Source: Dryomyza anilis (taxonomy: Eukaryota; Arthropoda; Insecta; Diptera; Dryomyzidae). Taken from it: 64,000 bases of DNA. Below, piece by piece: positions 35,187-47,184 of the stretch; position 1 is the stretch's first letter, and each line of letters starts with the position of its first letter. The translations under genes and the position numbers were made by a program. The notes beneath the pieces are model-generated. The model worked only from the letters and a program-made list of their open reading frames with translations, did not search any database and was not told where the DNA came from. The DNA is taken from positions 122,463,593 to 122,527,592 of the forward strand of contig OX638130.1 in NCBI GenBank assembly GCA_951804985.1, in the 5' to 3' direction.

Positions 35187-35393
35187 GGTTTTTCTATATT
35201 TTATGGCATATTAGAGTACAAAATATACAAATGTTTAAATAGTAATATATGAAAAAGTAAATAAGATTTTACAAATTAAATTAAATAAGGTTTCTTCTAT
35301 ATTTTATGCATATTAGAGTACAAAATATACAAATGTTTAAATTGTTATAAATGTGAAAATAGATAAGATTTTACAAATTAAATTAAATAGTAA
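35187..35393 (+). repeat. Two-copy tandem duplication, 103-bp offset
   Basis: TTCTATATTTTATG..CATATTAGAGTACAAAAT then ACAAATGTTTAAAT..GATTTTACAAATTAAATTAAAT occurs at 35192 and again at 35295. Confidence 0.8.
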
Positions 35394-35560
35394 ATTATTT
35401 TTATTTCACTTTCTTAAACAATTTCTTAAGTAATTTTATGAAAAATCATATTAAATGATTAAATTTAATAAAAATAATAACTATGATAATATTAAATTCA
35501 CTAATAGTTTACCATTATCGTTTCAATCTATTGAAAACAAAAAATGTATTATATCAAACT

Positions 35561-35661
35561 ATATGAAAACCATCTGGTACGCGGTAATGAGCACGATGTG
35601 CACAAGAGTTTTTGGCAGCCAGACACCAAATGCCGTCGGCAATTTCAGCTCGTTAATGGGT
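35561..35661. other. Exon-like GC island, coding status unclear
   Basis: About 100 bp at nearly 50% GC in very AT-rich DNA. Both strands are open: plus, MKTIWYAVMSTMCTRVF..GNFSSLMG to the stop at 35662-35664; minus, NELKLPTAFGVWLPKTLV..AYQMVFI to a stop. The minus peptide is hydrophobic and more protein-like, and TTCTACTTTAG lies 5' of it as a possible acceptor (about 35680). I recognise no family. It could be an orphan exon of a decayed gene or conserved non-coding DNA. Confidence 0.25.
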
Positions 35662-36099
35662 TGAAGTTTAAACTAAAGTAGAATTATATTACATGTGCAC
35701 TATACCTACTAAAACTAGGTTACAGCAAATATGTTGTATTATATCATAAACGATAGATAACATGAATGAAATGAAACTTAATTTAAACGCGCTCGAAAAA
35801 TAAGTAAATTTTAAATTTAATTTTGCAGTAATTGGTTGAACTTGATAATGATAGTAATTTCAATTTATTTAGTTATCCATCTATTTAATATAAATAATAT
35901 TCAAAAATAACTACAATATTTCCTTATATGAAATAATTCGTATTAAGTATTTAGAAGTTGAAAGTAAAAATCGATTTGGCTGAATGATATAAAACATATT
36001 TGTGCATAATCAAGGACCATGTAAAGTTGACTTTGAAATTAAAACCAGATTTTAGACTTTTGACTCTATGTAAAAATTCTTCAAAGAGTAAAAAATAAT
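35662..36099. other. AT-rich spacer, nothing recognised
   Basis: No gene or repeat supported. Confidence 0.45.
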
Positions 36100-37640
36100 T
36101 TAAAAGTTCCCCAAGACATCATTTTTGGCAGGGTCAGAGCAGTTAAGAAACATTTTGTCGAATGATTTCAAGCAGACATAGGCGTAGTTTGTAGCAAAAG
36201 CTGTCTGTTTTTAGCTAATTCCCAAAACACACCGAGAATGTGCCTTTAAAAATCCGGAAATATGTCAAAAAATATCACTGAAAAATTCCAAACAAATTTC
36301 TACCCGTTCAAAAACATTATCTTGACATATTTCAAAAAGACAAAGGCAGAGTTTGCATCAAAAGCTGTCTTTTTTTCTGCCTATTCCCAAAATATGGCGT
36401 GAATCTGCCATTAAAATGACATCAAATTTTACAACCTGCTATAGACTTCCCAAGATATTCCATTTAGCTGTGCGTTTGCCGGAAATATGCCCCAAAAAAT
36501 TCCTGAAAAATGCCTAAAATTTTGTTTTGGGTCCCCAGACAAAATTTTTTGCAGGTTCAGAGCAGTTTAGAAACATTTTACCGTAAGATATTAAACAGAC
36601 AAAGGCACAGTTTGTATCAAAAGCTGTCTGTTTCCTGTTCGTTCCCAAAATATGCCCGGAATGTGCCTTTAAAATTCCATAATATTTAATAATCTGCCAT
36701 ACGCTTTCAACAAACATCCCGAGACAAAATTTCTGGCATTTTTCAGCAATATTTCCGGCAAATGCATACACCCAGAAAAAAATTCCATCAAATCCCATTA
36801 AAATTGATCAATAGGACAATTATTGATTTAATAGTATACAAAAAAATAATTTTTTTCATATAAACTCAAGTGCAATGTCATGGTATTTTCTAGTATTTAA
36901 TCGTATTTTCCCATTAAAATAATAATTTATCCTATTGACTCTTTTTAATAGTAAAAACTATTATTTATATAGTATTTTTTTCTGGGTGTAGATAAAAAGA
37001 ATATTTTGGGAAGTGCATAGCAGGTTGTAAATTTTTGTGGAATTTTTATGTCAGATTCACGCCATATTTGGGGAACGGGTAGAAAACAGACAGCTTTTGA
37101 TACATACTCCGCCATTGTCTCTTTAACATCTTTCGGTGAAATGTTTCAAAACTACCTCGACCCTTGCAAAAATTTTGTGTGGGGATTCATTTATCTGTGT
37201 GTTTGCCGGAAATATGCCAAAACTATTTCTGAAAAATTTCATACATTTTTACTCGGGTCCTTGTTTTTTTTTTTTTGGCAGGCCATGACATTATATATAT
37301 ACTTTATCGAATGATTTCAAGCAGATAAAGGCGGAGTTTGTATCAAAAGCTATCTGTTTTCTACACATTCCCAAAATATGCCTTTAAAATTCTATAAAAT
37401 TTGATAATCTGTCAAACGCTTTACACAAACTTCCATTTATTTGTGTGTGTTGCCGGAAATCTGTCAGAAATATTCCTGAAAAATGTTGTCTTGTATTTCT
37501 AGACAAGCTTTGAGCAAATTAAAAACATTTTATCGAATGATTTGCAGCAGATAGAGAGGCTGAGTTCGTAGCAAATACTGCCTATTTTATAAATAATCCC
37601 AAAATATGCCGAGAATATGCATTAAAAATGCCACGATTTC
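36100..37640. mobile_element. Modular repeat element of alternating A and B modules, copy 1
   Basis: Module B (about 140 bp: AAATTTTTGGCAGGGTC.., ACAGACAAAGGCGGAGTTTG, ATCAAAAGCTGTCTGTTTTC, TTCCCAAAATATGGCGTGAA) occurs at about 36120, 36280, 36540 and 37310 on the plus strand and inverted at 37045-37185. Module A (about 80 bp: TCCCAAGATATTCCATTTAG, CTGTGCGTTTGCCGGAAATA) occurs at 36428-36535, inverted at about 36716-36765, and again at 37180-37265. Related copies lie at 54513-55008 and 40806-40925. No coding capacity. Confidence 0.75.
36769..36988. mobile_element. MITE, CACCCAGAAAAAAA family, copy 3, nested
   Basis: The best-preserved member: CACCCAGAAAAAAATTCCAT at the left and TTTTTTTCTGGGTG at the right, with TA on both sides. 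It sits inside a module A of the surrounding element, whose sequence resumes at AAAAGAATATTTTGGGAAGT. Confidence 0.9.
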
Positions 37641-37985
37641 TATAACGGCAAACACGACGATATCATTTTCGGTATATTTGTTTTTTTTCGAAAACCCTAT
37701 CGTTTTCGTATCATTAAAGTTATGAAATATTTGAGCCTATACACGATATCGTTCAATTATCGGGAAGTGAAAATTGTAGATCTTTGGTTTTTCAGAAAAG
37801 AAACAAAAATTCAAGTGAGAGAACTACCTTCGATATCAGATCAATATTTCGACATCTCGCAACATTTTCATTGTGTTTTTTGTCTTCACGACTGGCAGTT
37901 ATCGCATCTGTTATTCAATTTTGCTAACGAGATTTATACCATTTTTCTAGTGACTTTTTATATTTTATTTTTAAAACATCAGTAG
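37641..37985. mobile_element. Partial CCAAACGATA-family element and flank
   Basis: 37645-37770 has GGCAAACACGACGATATCAT, CGAAAACCCTATCGTTTTCG and ACACGATATCGTTCAATTATC. These match the order seen at 44060-44185. The rest to 37985 is an 87-codon open frame (37722-37985) without recognisable character. Confidence 0.5.
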
Positions 37986-40019
37986 TATCGTAATCTATAA
38001 ATGTAATCAGAGCCTCTAAGCTAAAATTTTTCTCAACCAATATATTCAACATACAAGTTTTACCCATTTTCTCTAGGTATTATTTCAATGTTAATCAAAT
38101 TTTATTATTTAACGGAAACTCCATACAATGAATATAGTTCAAACATACTAGGTACTTTATATATGTAGCGTAAATTTCAATTGTATGCCCTACATACTAA
38201 GAATGGGATTTAATTACACCGCTTTGTCATATCACTTACATTCAAATCTACAGCATATTCTAAGCCTAAACATGACATTTTATGACAATTACTCTGAATG
38301 AAATTGAATACGAACGCAAAATGAAAACCATGAATCATGTGTATGACAGGTACAGCGGAGGCTCTACTCAATCGTAGAAAGCCCACTAAACATACCTTTG
38401 CCATATAGGTTTTCACAATGGCGGCCGACAATGAAAGGGTTAAATTTTGCAATGAGCGCAGATACCATATACTCTCATAATAAAGATGAATTGAAAAATT
38501 GCTCTAAAAAGGTTTAAAATGTCATCTAAAACTATAATGAAATCATAAAAATTGAGCATCATAAAAAATCATAAAGCGCTGCTGCTGCAAAAAAGGTTAA
38601 AACTGGAGCAGACACAATCAAGCCCTGCTTTAACCCTTTAACGCATTGAGGTAAACACGGGCGCAGCTCATAATGAAGGCTGTAAAAATGGACGAAATTA
38701 TAAACAAATTAACAGGTAACTCAATGGGAAGACAAGACAAGACGGACGGAAGAAATTTCCCAAAAAATATAGGCTACACGCGCAGCAATTAAAAAGCAAA
38801 GAAAGCGACTATTAAAGGGTTAAACAATGGAAAAATTAGAGCGCTTTTGAAGGACACAATTTTAACCCGTTCGCATTTATGACAGACGACTAGACTTATT
38901 TTCAGAAATCGTAAATGAAAATAATATATTTTAAATTCAATGTAAATAAAGTAGACATTTAGTCGCTGCTCTAAAATAGCGTTACCTGCTGCTGTTGCTA
39001 GTACTAGTCACTTGGTCGGTCGGTCTTCGATGGGTCAGTAGTATGCATTACCTGCCCTCTGCTATCAAGCAACTGACATAAACGGACTAAAAACGGATTA
39101 GCAGACCACACAAAGGTTCCACGCTGCTGATGAGCACCAACAACCATTCAAACGATTCTCATCATGATGATCACCAACAGCATGTGCTCTGCGCTGATCA
39201 ACAACAAAACGTTGAAACAATAGCCGAACAGAACTCATAATATAAAAAACAATAACATAATAATAACTGCAGGATCTTCAGCACAAAGGATATCATATTT
39301 TGCGACAGACGGCCAGTCGCTCGTTCGTTCGCTCGACTATCGACCATTCGAGCACAATGACGTAATCATCATAATCCTAATTATGTGGTAGATTTCATGC
39401 AGTGGGTGTTCTTTTTTTGTACTCATAGAAAATATGTCCCTCCTGAGTGCCTCCTACTTGACGTGTTTCTGGAAATTGCCGCATAGTTAGATTAGACTTG
39501 GTTCCTGTGAAAATCGTCGTGTCTTTTATCCGACAAATGTCATTGTTATTAAATCGGCTATAAAAAAGGACAAGGACATATTTTGTATCCTATTCGTGTG
39601 TTGTTTTGTTCGCTAATTAGCGTGTGCGTGTCCTGTCGTTTTGTCCTTTTTTCATTCGGTTCGTTTTGAGTCATGTTTAGTTTTTTTTTTTATTTTACTA
39701 CAGTTCGATTTTATGTTTTGGACGCACGCACAAGTGTAGTCGGGAATCCATTTGATATCCTTTATGCCCTTTGGAGATTTGTACGGCTGTCAACGCCTTT
39801 TTGTGGTCACAAATCATGTTTGGTATTTTTTCGGTATTGTGTACAATTTCTATTGCATATTAATAATAATGTTTCCCATTAAGTATTGACAATGCCAAGA
39901 TAATGGGGTTAAAGTATGTAATATATACAAGTTTTTAAAATTTTCGATTTCATTGTTTGTCTCTCTAAAACAAGTTCAAATCTTAGATGTCTTTTGGTAA
40001 TCTCAGTATTTTTACAATA
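37986..40019. other. Non-coding; two GC-richer islands
   Basis: 38330-38420 and 38580-39420 are GC-richer; 38575-38590 has GCTGCTGCTGC and 39290-39350 has GACAGACGGCCAGTCGCTCG. AACCCTTTAACGCATTGAGG-like phrases recur around 38635 and 38815. Possible enhancers. No gene recognised. Confidence 0.4.
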
Positions 40020-40497
40020 CTCTAGTAGAAATTGTAGTAGGCACTGATCATTGAATTTGTGTCTTGTCAAAACCCGATCCGTAACATGACAAATATGATC
40101 TGAATATTATAATGTCTAGTATACCATTCGTTTCGAAATCGTTACGAGATCAATGCGAGAAAAAGGAGAAATCACACAAAATCTGACACTTTCTCGTACC
40201 GATATCGAGCGTCAAATTGGGCCTACACGGTTGGTGGATATCGATGCGTTTTATCGGAGTTTTCTCGGTACGAGACATTTTTCGAAATCGGAACGATATC
40301 GATGAAAAAAATGATCAAAGTTCGGTATTGCTTCGAAAAATTTCATATCTTCTGAATGAGTTTGAATATTCGAGAAATTAGAACAAATTAGAATCAATAA
40401 AGCAACGAGATCGAACTTTTTCGATAAAAATTCGAGGCATCGGAAGTCTCCGAGACATGGCAGACAGGGTGGTTACCCTTCTAGGGTAGCCGGGTAT
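40020..40497 (-). mobile_element. CCCTAGTAGAAATT-family element, copy 2
   Basis: The left tip CTCTAGTAGAAATTGTAGTA is followed by CACTGATCATTGAATTTGTG and TAACATGACAAATATGATCTGAA, matching 13440-13530 inverted. The core has TTTCTCGTACCGATATCGAG and TTTTCTCGGTACGAGA. The right side GAGACATGGCAGACAGGGTG matches 13084-13110 inverted. Confidence 0.75.
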
Positions 40498-40744
40498 GTT
40501 ACCGAATTCACATTCGATCGATATTCAAATATTTCACATTATAAACTAAACGATGTGGAATTTAATAAAACCTTTTCTTTTAGGTTGTAAAAAAAAAAAA
40601 ACAATGGAATCCCGATACAGCAAAAAATTAATAAATCGAACAAACTGAGATCTTATTTAGTGTTCAAACAAAAGCTGGAATATGCCCTAAACTCTGTGTT
40701 TTTCTTTTAATATTTTGCCAAACATTCATTAGTTCTCGCATCTT

Positions 40745-41085
40745 CGATATCCTACTGGAAATTACATTAAGGGAACTGATCATTATATTTTGATCCTGTC
40801 AAAATCTGATACAAGCCTGACATCCCCATACAAAATTTTTGAAAGGGTCGAATCAGTTTAGAAACATTTCTTCCTATGCCCTAAATATTTTTAAAAAAGG
40901 CCAGAAATTTTGTCTCTGGATAGAACTAGATTCATAGAACTACCATTCTTCTTATTAGTGAAAACCTGAAGACCATTCTACGTAATTTTGGATCATCACG
41001 TGATTTTTGTTGATCCAGTTCTTCCCAGTATGCCATTCGTTTCGATATTGTCATGAGATCAATGGTATATCATATCTTCGAACCC
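40745..41085 (-). mobile_element. CCCTAGTAGAAATT-family fragment carrying a module-B insertion
   Basis: ATCCTACTGGAAATTACATT then GGGAACTGATCATTATATTT matches the tip of copy 2, and after an interruption CCAGTATGCCATTCGTTTCG..TGAGATCAATGG matches 40130-40160. Between them, 40825-40925 has ATACAAAATTTTTGAAAGGG and CAGAAATTTTGTCTCTGGAT of the modular element. Confidence 0.55.
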
Positions 41086-42059
41086 CATGAAATTTACGTT
41101 AAGTGGAAATTTTTAAAAAATGATATTTATATTTTTTTCTTCATTTTTTTTTTTTTAATTCATTGGAACTTTTGAGTCATAGGCCTCCCGAATAATTGAC
41201 ATCGATGAACCAAACACCCTGTATATCTGACACCTCACTATTGATATTACTTAAAACGAATATAATCAGCTTTCAAATAATATTCCAAATTTTCAAATGT
41301 ATTCAATACTTTGAAAACTCTTTTTATCATTTGTTGAGTTTAACCCCTACAGTGACTATATTATTTTTAACCTACATCTGTCTCTTTATAATTATTTCAA
41401 ATTATTAAATTACACTGACAACTGCAAAAAATGATAAACCGTCTGTCAGAAAATCAAAACTATATCACTCATTGACGTCGTCGTCAAGGGTCTCAGTTAC
41501 GCTCTATGGGTTGTCATGACTCACAAGTAACGTTCGCCAAACCCACACGGACGACATTAGACGCACTAATATGGTAGACGCCATTAAAATCTGTGTGTAA
41601 GGGTTGTTCCTAAGGGCCATTATTTGCATAAACTATACGCTATACATAATGCGTTATATATATGCATATCATGTAGTTATGCGGTTTATTCATAATGACT
41701 GCCTACCCTCTTTTTTAACTGGTTCAAGCCTTTTTTTAAAACACGCGTCCGACTTTGAAGCTAAATGATATTTGAGGCAGAGTTGTGTTGATGGGTTTGA
41801 AAATAAATAAAAAAAACCTTAATGGCCACGACATTAATAATTGAGATTGACATATGGGAGTGTTTCAGAAAATTATGTATAGAGATTTTTTTTAGCTTTA
41901 CTAAGTACATGGTAAAACATGCTAAACGGATTAAAATATTCTACAGTTATTTTAAATATATATATAAAGTATTTATTGAGAATAGGTTAGGTAGAGAACA
42001 CTTGAATTTTATGTCAGATAAAGTCAATTATTTTATTAAAATTTTCAAATCAATGCTTT
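41086..42059. other. Mostly AT-rich non-coding; short GC-rich patch
   Basis: ACACCCTGTATA at 41211 (compare 30266). 41440-41600 is GC-richer (CATTGACGTCGTCGTCAAGG). No gene recognised. Confidence 0.4.
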
Positions 42060-42450
42060 CAAGATCTGTCATGTCTCAGAGACCTTTGATACCTCGAAGT
42101 TTTTTCGAAAAACGTCGATAATATAATTCGATCTCGTAGCTTTATCGCTTTTTATATTAAAAGTTTTTAGTACATTTAAATTTTATGACAAGATGAGATA
42201 TTTATACATTTATCATATCGATGTCGCAATATTTTTCGCAGCAATCTCGAACTTTGATAATTTTTTCTTCGATATCATTGCGATTTCGAAAAATTTCTCG
42301 TATCGAGAAAACACCATCGATATATATAGGTCAAATTTGACACTGGATATCGTTACTAACCGGGTCCGACTTCGTGTTATTGCTTCATCTACTCGTACTG
42401 ATCTCGTTATGATATCGAAACGATTGGCATTTGTATTATTAGATTAGATA
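42060..42450 (+). mobile_element. CCCTAGTAGAAATT-family element, copy 3 (core only)
   Basis: Follows 13085-13430 in order: CTGTCATGTCTCAGAGACCT, TATCATATCGATGTCGCAAT, ATTTTTCGCAGCAATCTCGA, TTCTCGTATCGAGAAAACAC and GATCTCGTTATGATATCG. Tips are missing. Confidence 0.65.
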
Positions 42451-42529
42451 TATTGAAGTATCATCATCATTTGATCTCCTCGGGGATCATACAACAAAAT
42501 ATTTCCACCTCGTACGATTTTTAGCCATT

Positions 42530-42665
42530 GTTTTTATTTCATGCCAAGATTTGTCCGAGTCCTCAACTTCCAGCTATTGACTTCGCTTCCACGTTATTTT
42601 TGGCCGACCTCTTCTCCTGCTATCCTGTGGGTTCAATTCGAGTGCTTGCCGACAGATTTCGTCTA
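42530..42665 (-). pseudogene. Non-LTR retrotransposon C-terminal fragment
   Basis: Read on the minus strand from about 42655: EICRQALELNPQDSRRRGRP, KITWKRSQ, a stop, then LEVEDSDKSWHEIK. The LNP..SRRRGRPK.TW pattern is the conserved tail of many insect non-LTR reverse transcriptase proteins (compare QRRRGRPNLRW at the end of the element at 62828). Only this short, stop-containing scrap remains, so it is a dead fragment. Confidence 0.65.
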
Positions 42666-42811
42666 ACGATTTTCGGAGTATGGATAGTTAATAAATGTTC
42701 GAAAATTATTTATTATGTCATTTTTAGGTTTTAAGATATATCAGATTAAATACATTATAAATTAAATATTCAAAGATTAATTTTACTCGAAATTAAAAAT
42801 ATTTGTCTTGG

Positions 42812-43149
42812 TAAAGGGTTTTTCAATAAGAGCGCTACAAAAGTTTTTTTTTCAACAGGGACGCTACAAAAGTAGAGCGATAGGGACAGCAAACGACACC
42901 ATATTTCTTGCCGCTCTTTTGAAATTTCTCTTCAGTAAGGTTTGCCATTTCATGCTGGAAAGATATACGAGCCAACAACGAGTCGAAATTATTAAAATTT
43001 ACTACCGAAATCCGAATTCGTATATCTTTCCATCATGAAATGGCAAACCTTACTGAAGAGAAATGTCAAAAGAGCGGCAAGAAATATGGCGTCGTTTGTA
43101 GCGTCCCTGTCGCCCTACTTTTGTAGCGTCCCTGTTGAAAAACCCTTTA
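42812..43149. mobile_element. 334-bp palindromic foldback made from a transposase 5' end
   Basis: Element 42814-43147 is flanked by TA (42812-42813, 43148-43149). Arms of about 140-150 bp are inverted copies: TTTGCCATTTCATG.TGGAAAGATATACGA on the left against its complement at right. Within and past the left arm, on the plus strand, lies MLERYTSQQRVEIIKIYYRNPNS (about 42951-43020), which reads as the N-terminal helix of a Tc1/mariner-type transposase. The left tip holds a short internal duplication (GCGCTACAAAAG / GACGCTACAAAAG). It is likely a deletion-inversion derivative of an autonomous element. Confidence 0.85.
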
Positions 43150-43469
43150 TGTTTAAATCGAAATCCATTTTTTCGTATACTCTTCTATAAATAAAACCTA
43201 ATATAAAATTTGAATACCTCATGTCTATTTTTTTATACGTATTACACAGAACGAAATATAACGAACTGGTCGACTTGAAAATTGTTAAAAAATGTTCATC
43301 AAATCTGAATAAATCTTGTTGGGGATTTGTTTTATTTTCTTTACGAAAATAAAATTTTGAGAAAAATTCGAATTTTCGTAGCAATAAAATTTGCCAAAAC
43401 TTGAATTCAAATCAAAAGATTGAAACTTAGGTGCGAATTTAAATTCTTTACCCTCAATAAAAATAAAAT

Positions 43470-43700
43470 CGCAATTTTTTTTCGAAATGAGAATAGAAAC
43501 GATTCTGATATATATCGCATCGAATAGTGCCAACATATTTAGATTAATTAGAAAAAGATTGCGATTAAATATCATAAATTGTTATAAAATTTTATTGTAC
43601 GAACAATTTTATAAATTATGCGATAAAGCTTCGAAATGTTTCATCGATGTTAATTTGAGAAAACTTCGAACATCGAAGATCTTCTAGACATGGCCGACTG
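43470..43700 (-). mobile_element. CCCTAGTAGAAATT-family element, copy 4 (partial)
   Basis: GAACATCGAAGATCTTCTAGACATGG (43667-43692) then CCGACTGGGATAT is the inverted form of the CCCAGTCTGCCATATCTCGA region at 13086. The rest is diverged. Confidence 0.5.
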
Positions 43701-43845
43701 GGATATTTCGCTTGTTACGCTTTTTGAAAAATAAAAAACTTGAAAACTTTTAGGATAAATTTAAACAAGGATTGAAATTAATAATTATATCGAATTTGTT
43801 TTGGTTTTAAATTTTATAAATAATCGGTTTTTGAAATACGGGTTT

Positions 43846-44190
43846 CAACCCTACAAACCATTTGGCGATAATTTTTTTAATTCGATATCATAATGATAAA
43901 TTTTAGATATAAAACTCAAAGTATTTGAAAATTTAATTGCGTGTTCTTTATAATTTTAGTAAAAAAATTAAAATTTTGTGACAAATAAAATGAGTTTATC
44001 AAAAATAAAACCATTTATGATATTATCTCGATATCTTTAACGACAAAAACAATGATATAATTTTAGGTAGGTTCGTTTTTTATCGAAAACCTTCTCGTAT
44101 CGTATCATTATAGATTATCAAAAACGACAATTTGAAGCTATAAACGATATCGTTTCGATATCGTAAAATTATCGTTTGGTTTCGGTTTAG
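43846..44190 (-). mobile_element. CCAAACGATA-family foldback element, copy 2
   Basis: Reverse orientation to 7114-7447. It begins ACCCTACAAACCATTTGGCG and ends TATCGTAAAATTATCGTTTGGTTTC. Shared inner words are GTTCGTTTTTTATCGAAAA, ATAAACGATATCGTTTCGAT and AAACTCAAAGTATTT. Confidence 0.7.
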
Positions 44191-44744
44191 ATTTTCGATT
44201 TCGAATAAATGTTAGTTTTTGTTCATATTTTTAATTCCTCGACAAACATCACAATTATTTTATTTCATATTAAAGAATTTCGTTCCCCACACCATGATTC
44301 ATTGTATTGAAGAGCGATTCATAATTTAGATTACTACAAAATTTAAATATTAAAAGTGAAAATTATCATTTTTCTTTTGAAAAAAAATCGCAACAATATT
44401 ATTACACGGGAATGATAAAATGATGAGTTCCAAACATGACAATTTTTACTAAAAAAAAATATATATTTTCTTAAACTCTACTAAGAATGTTTACTGTTAG
44501 GATAGACATGATTTGGGACAATTTATGTAATTGACAAGGCAAAAATAACATTTGGTAATACGAAATTTTCGGTTCGTAAATCCCAGGTTAGGTTAGGATT
44601 TAAGCCTCGCATAGACCACCTAGACCTCATTTTCATGGAAAAATGTAAGACCGTTCTTCGTGATTTTGTGGAATCCAAATGTTATAAAATTCAGACTGGT
44701 CTTGCACTCAAAATAAAATCTGCTTCAAATACACGGAATCGATT

Positions 44745-45640
44745 GTGTATTTTTCGAAAAAATTCGATGAATTTATCCCCGAATTATTTCGTAAAATATA
44801 CGAAAGAACTTTCGTAAATTTATGATAAATTTACGAATATTAATTGTTTATTTTACGAAACTATTCGTAGATTTTATATACGAAAGCCATTCGTACATAA
44901 TACGAAAGTTTCGTAATTTATTGAAAATTTGTGTACCTTTTTATGAATATATTCGTATATTTTACGAAAGTATTCTTACTTTTGTGGATAGCATTCGTAC
45001 ATTTATGAAACATATCAAATATTTTACGAATCTTACGATGAAAATTACGATTCATAAAAATATGAAAAATATGAAATTTTGAACTTTGAACTTTTGACAC
45101 AAACATAACTAACACAGAACACATTTAAACAATTTAGTATTTATAACTATCTATTTGCGCCCTCGATATCAATTAAATAAAATATTTTATTTAAAAAAAA
45201 CTCTCGATGAAAAGGACGATTCATTCATAAAAATATGAAACATGATGCACTGACTGAGATCATCCTTTTGCACTGGAAAACAGAACTCACACTATCTGCT
45301 TGTGACCGTGATACAAATTAAAATAAAATGTAGCTCCAAGTTGCTTTTTGACGCAATTGATTTCTGTTTTTACTAATGATTCATACAAAACACGAATGTT
45401 TCGTAAAATTAGCCTCATAGTTTACGAAAGTTTTGTAATTTTAACGAAATATTCGTAATTTTGTTGTTGTTTTAATTTTACGAATATTGATTCGTAATAT
45501 ATACGAATCGTTCTTAAAAAAATAATTTGGGAAATAAATAGAAATTATAAATGTTTTGTGTTATTCGTGTAATTTACGAAATTGATAATTACGAACAAAT
45601 ATTTCGTAAAATGTCCTAGAAATTATTTTGAGTGTGGTTA
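44745..45640. repeat. TACGAA/TTCGTA-rich repeat
   Basis: Over about 900 bp the hexamers TACGAA and TTCGTA (often TTTTACGAAA or TTTCGTAAA) recur more than twenty times, on both strands, in a loose palindromic pattern (44790-45060, 45375-45625). The construction mirrors family A, with a different word. Probably another non-autonomous element; ends are not defined. Confidence 0.6.
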
Positions 45641-47184
45641 CTAATTTTCGTATTTTGTTCTGTTCTTTATCATTCCCATTAAATATTTTTTATTAATTTT
45701 AAAATATTTTTTAAAATTAATAACTTAAATATATTAAAAATACAAAAATAAAAACTCAAACATAGTTTTAAATTACAGCGCGCTGCTACCTTAATTAAGG
45801 ACACGAAACCCTATAAAATATTAATTAAAAATTATTACAGACTAAATGAACTTTTGTCATCCTGCGCATAATTTTGATAGGGCTGAGTCGTGAACCAATT
45901 ACTAGGCAACGTTTTGGCGCTGACAATAGGCAAAACAGAAACCATACCAAATTTAAACAAAATTTAACGCACTCTCATTGTTTAACAATTAAATTGCTGG
46001 AAAAAAGCTGCTGATGCTGAACCTCATTAGTGTGCCATAAATGCCGTGCAATGGCATGGAAGGGGGCCGGGATCCTTGAGGTGGTGAGTTAAATAATGGC
46101 AGCGCATCGAAAAAAAAAGTAACAACGTCAGCAGCTCATTATGCTGTAGCTGAAGAAGAACACGAAGACGTTGTCTTAATTGAGACCCCCATGGAAATGG
46201 GTCGCTGGATGAATACAAAAAATAAAAATAGCTACCAAAATAAAGAAAACTCAAAGTTTACGCTGCTGCCGCCAAAATAAACATCATAACATTGAAAGCT
46301 AAAAGGGTTAAATGGGAAGAACCCACTACTAATTAAATCCCACAGGGACAACAAAGACATTGCCGTCCGGATGGATGCTTTACCATACTCTATAAACCCC
46401 ATGTTGTCGACGACGACAACAATTATAATGCAAAGGATACCAACCATCCATCCATCTATCCATCGGTGGTACGTACATCTTCAGGATATTGTGTTTTCCG
46501 ATTTGCGGAAAAGTTGCCAAATTTACTTTTGCCACAGTCGAAAATATTAAACTGCACCCTCGGCCATATTCATTTGTCTGTCTGTCTGTGCGCGAAAAAT
46601 ATTTACAAGGTTGCGTAAATATGTAACTATTTACACAAGTATCTAAGTATATAATATATTAATATGTACGAGGCAGATATTTATGTCTGCATATAAATAA
46701 AATTTCTATGGCAAATATTTTCATAGCGCAATTTCGAAAGCGAAAGGGTTACCGTTTATGGATGAAATTATGTTGAAAATCAATAAAAACATATTTCATT
46801 CATTAAAGCTGTGCCGAGTTCAGGATCTCTGATGTGTCGACAGACAGACTGCGAGACAATGAAATGAGATGAGATGCGCTGCTGATAATGATGATGTGAG
46901 CAAAATATTTTTGGGCATGGGTCCAAATTATGAGTTATTATTGGGTTGATTGCGCAGGGTTGCTTGTCTGCAGGATGCGTGTGTGCCTTGCATTTATATC
47001 CAGAATTAAGACATCTGTCTTTGGGTTATATTTCTGTTTTGCAGGGCAAAGTATTTTAATTAAATTTCAAATTTTTTATAAAAGGTCTGCTTAAAATAAT
47101 ATGAAATCACTTAAATTTTGGTTTGCCATAATTGACTTTTGGAGTTTTTATATAAAACCGAACGGAAATTATTTCTGGAACTGT
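45641..47184. other. Non-coding; GC-richer 45860-46600 and 46800-47030
   Basis: CATCCATCCATCTATCCATC and GTCTGTCTGTCTGTG tracts are present. Open frames on the minus strand (46447-46027) lack recognisable character. No gene. Confidence 0.4.

Noticed and set aside
44583..44600. Telomere-like GGTTAGGTTAGG
   Set aside because: Only two units in interior DNA; this is common in fly non-coding sequence, and flies lack TTAGG telomeres.
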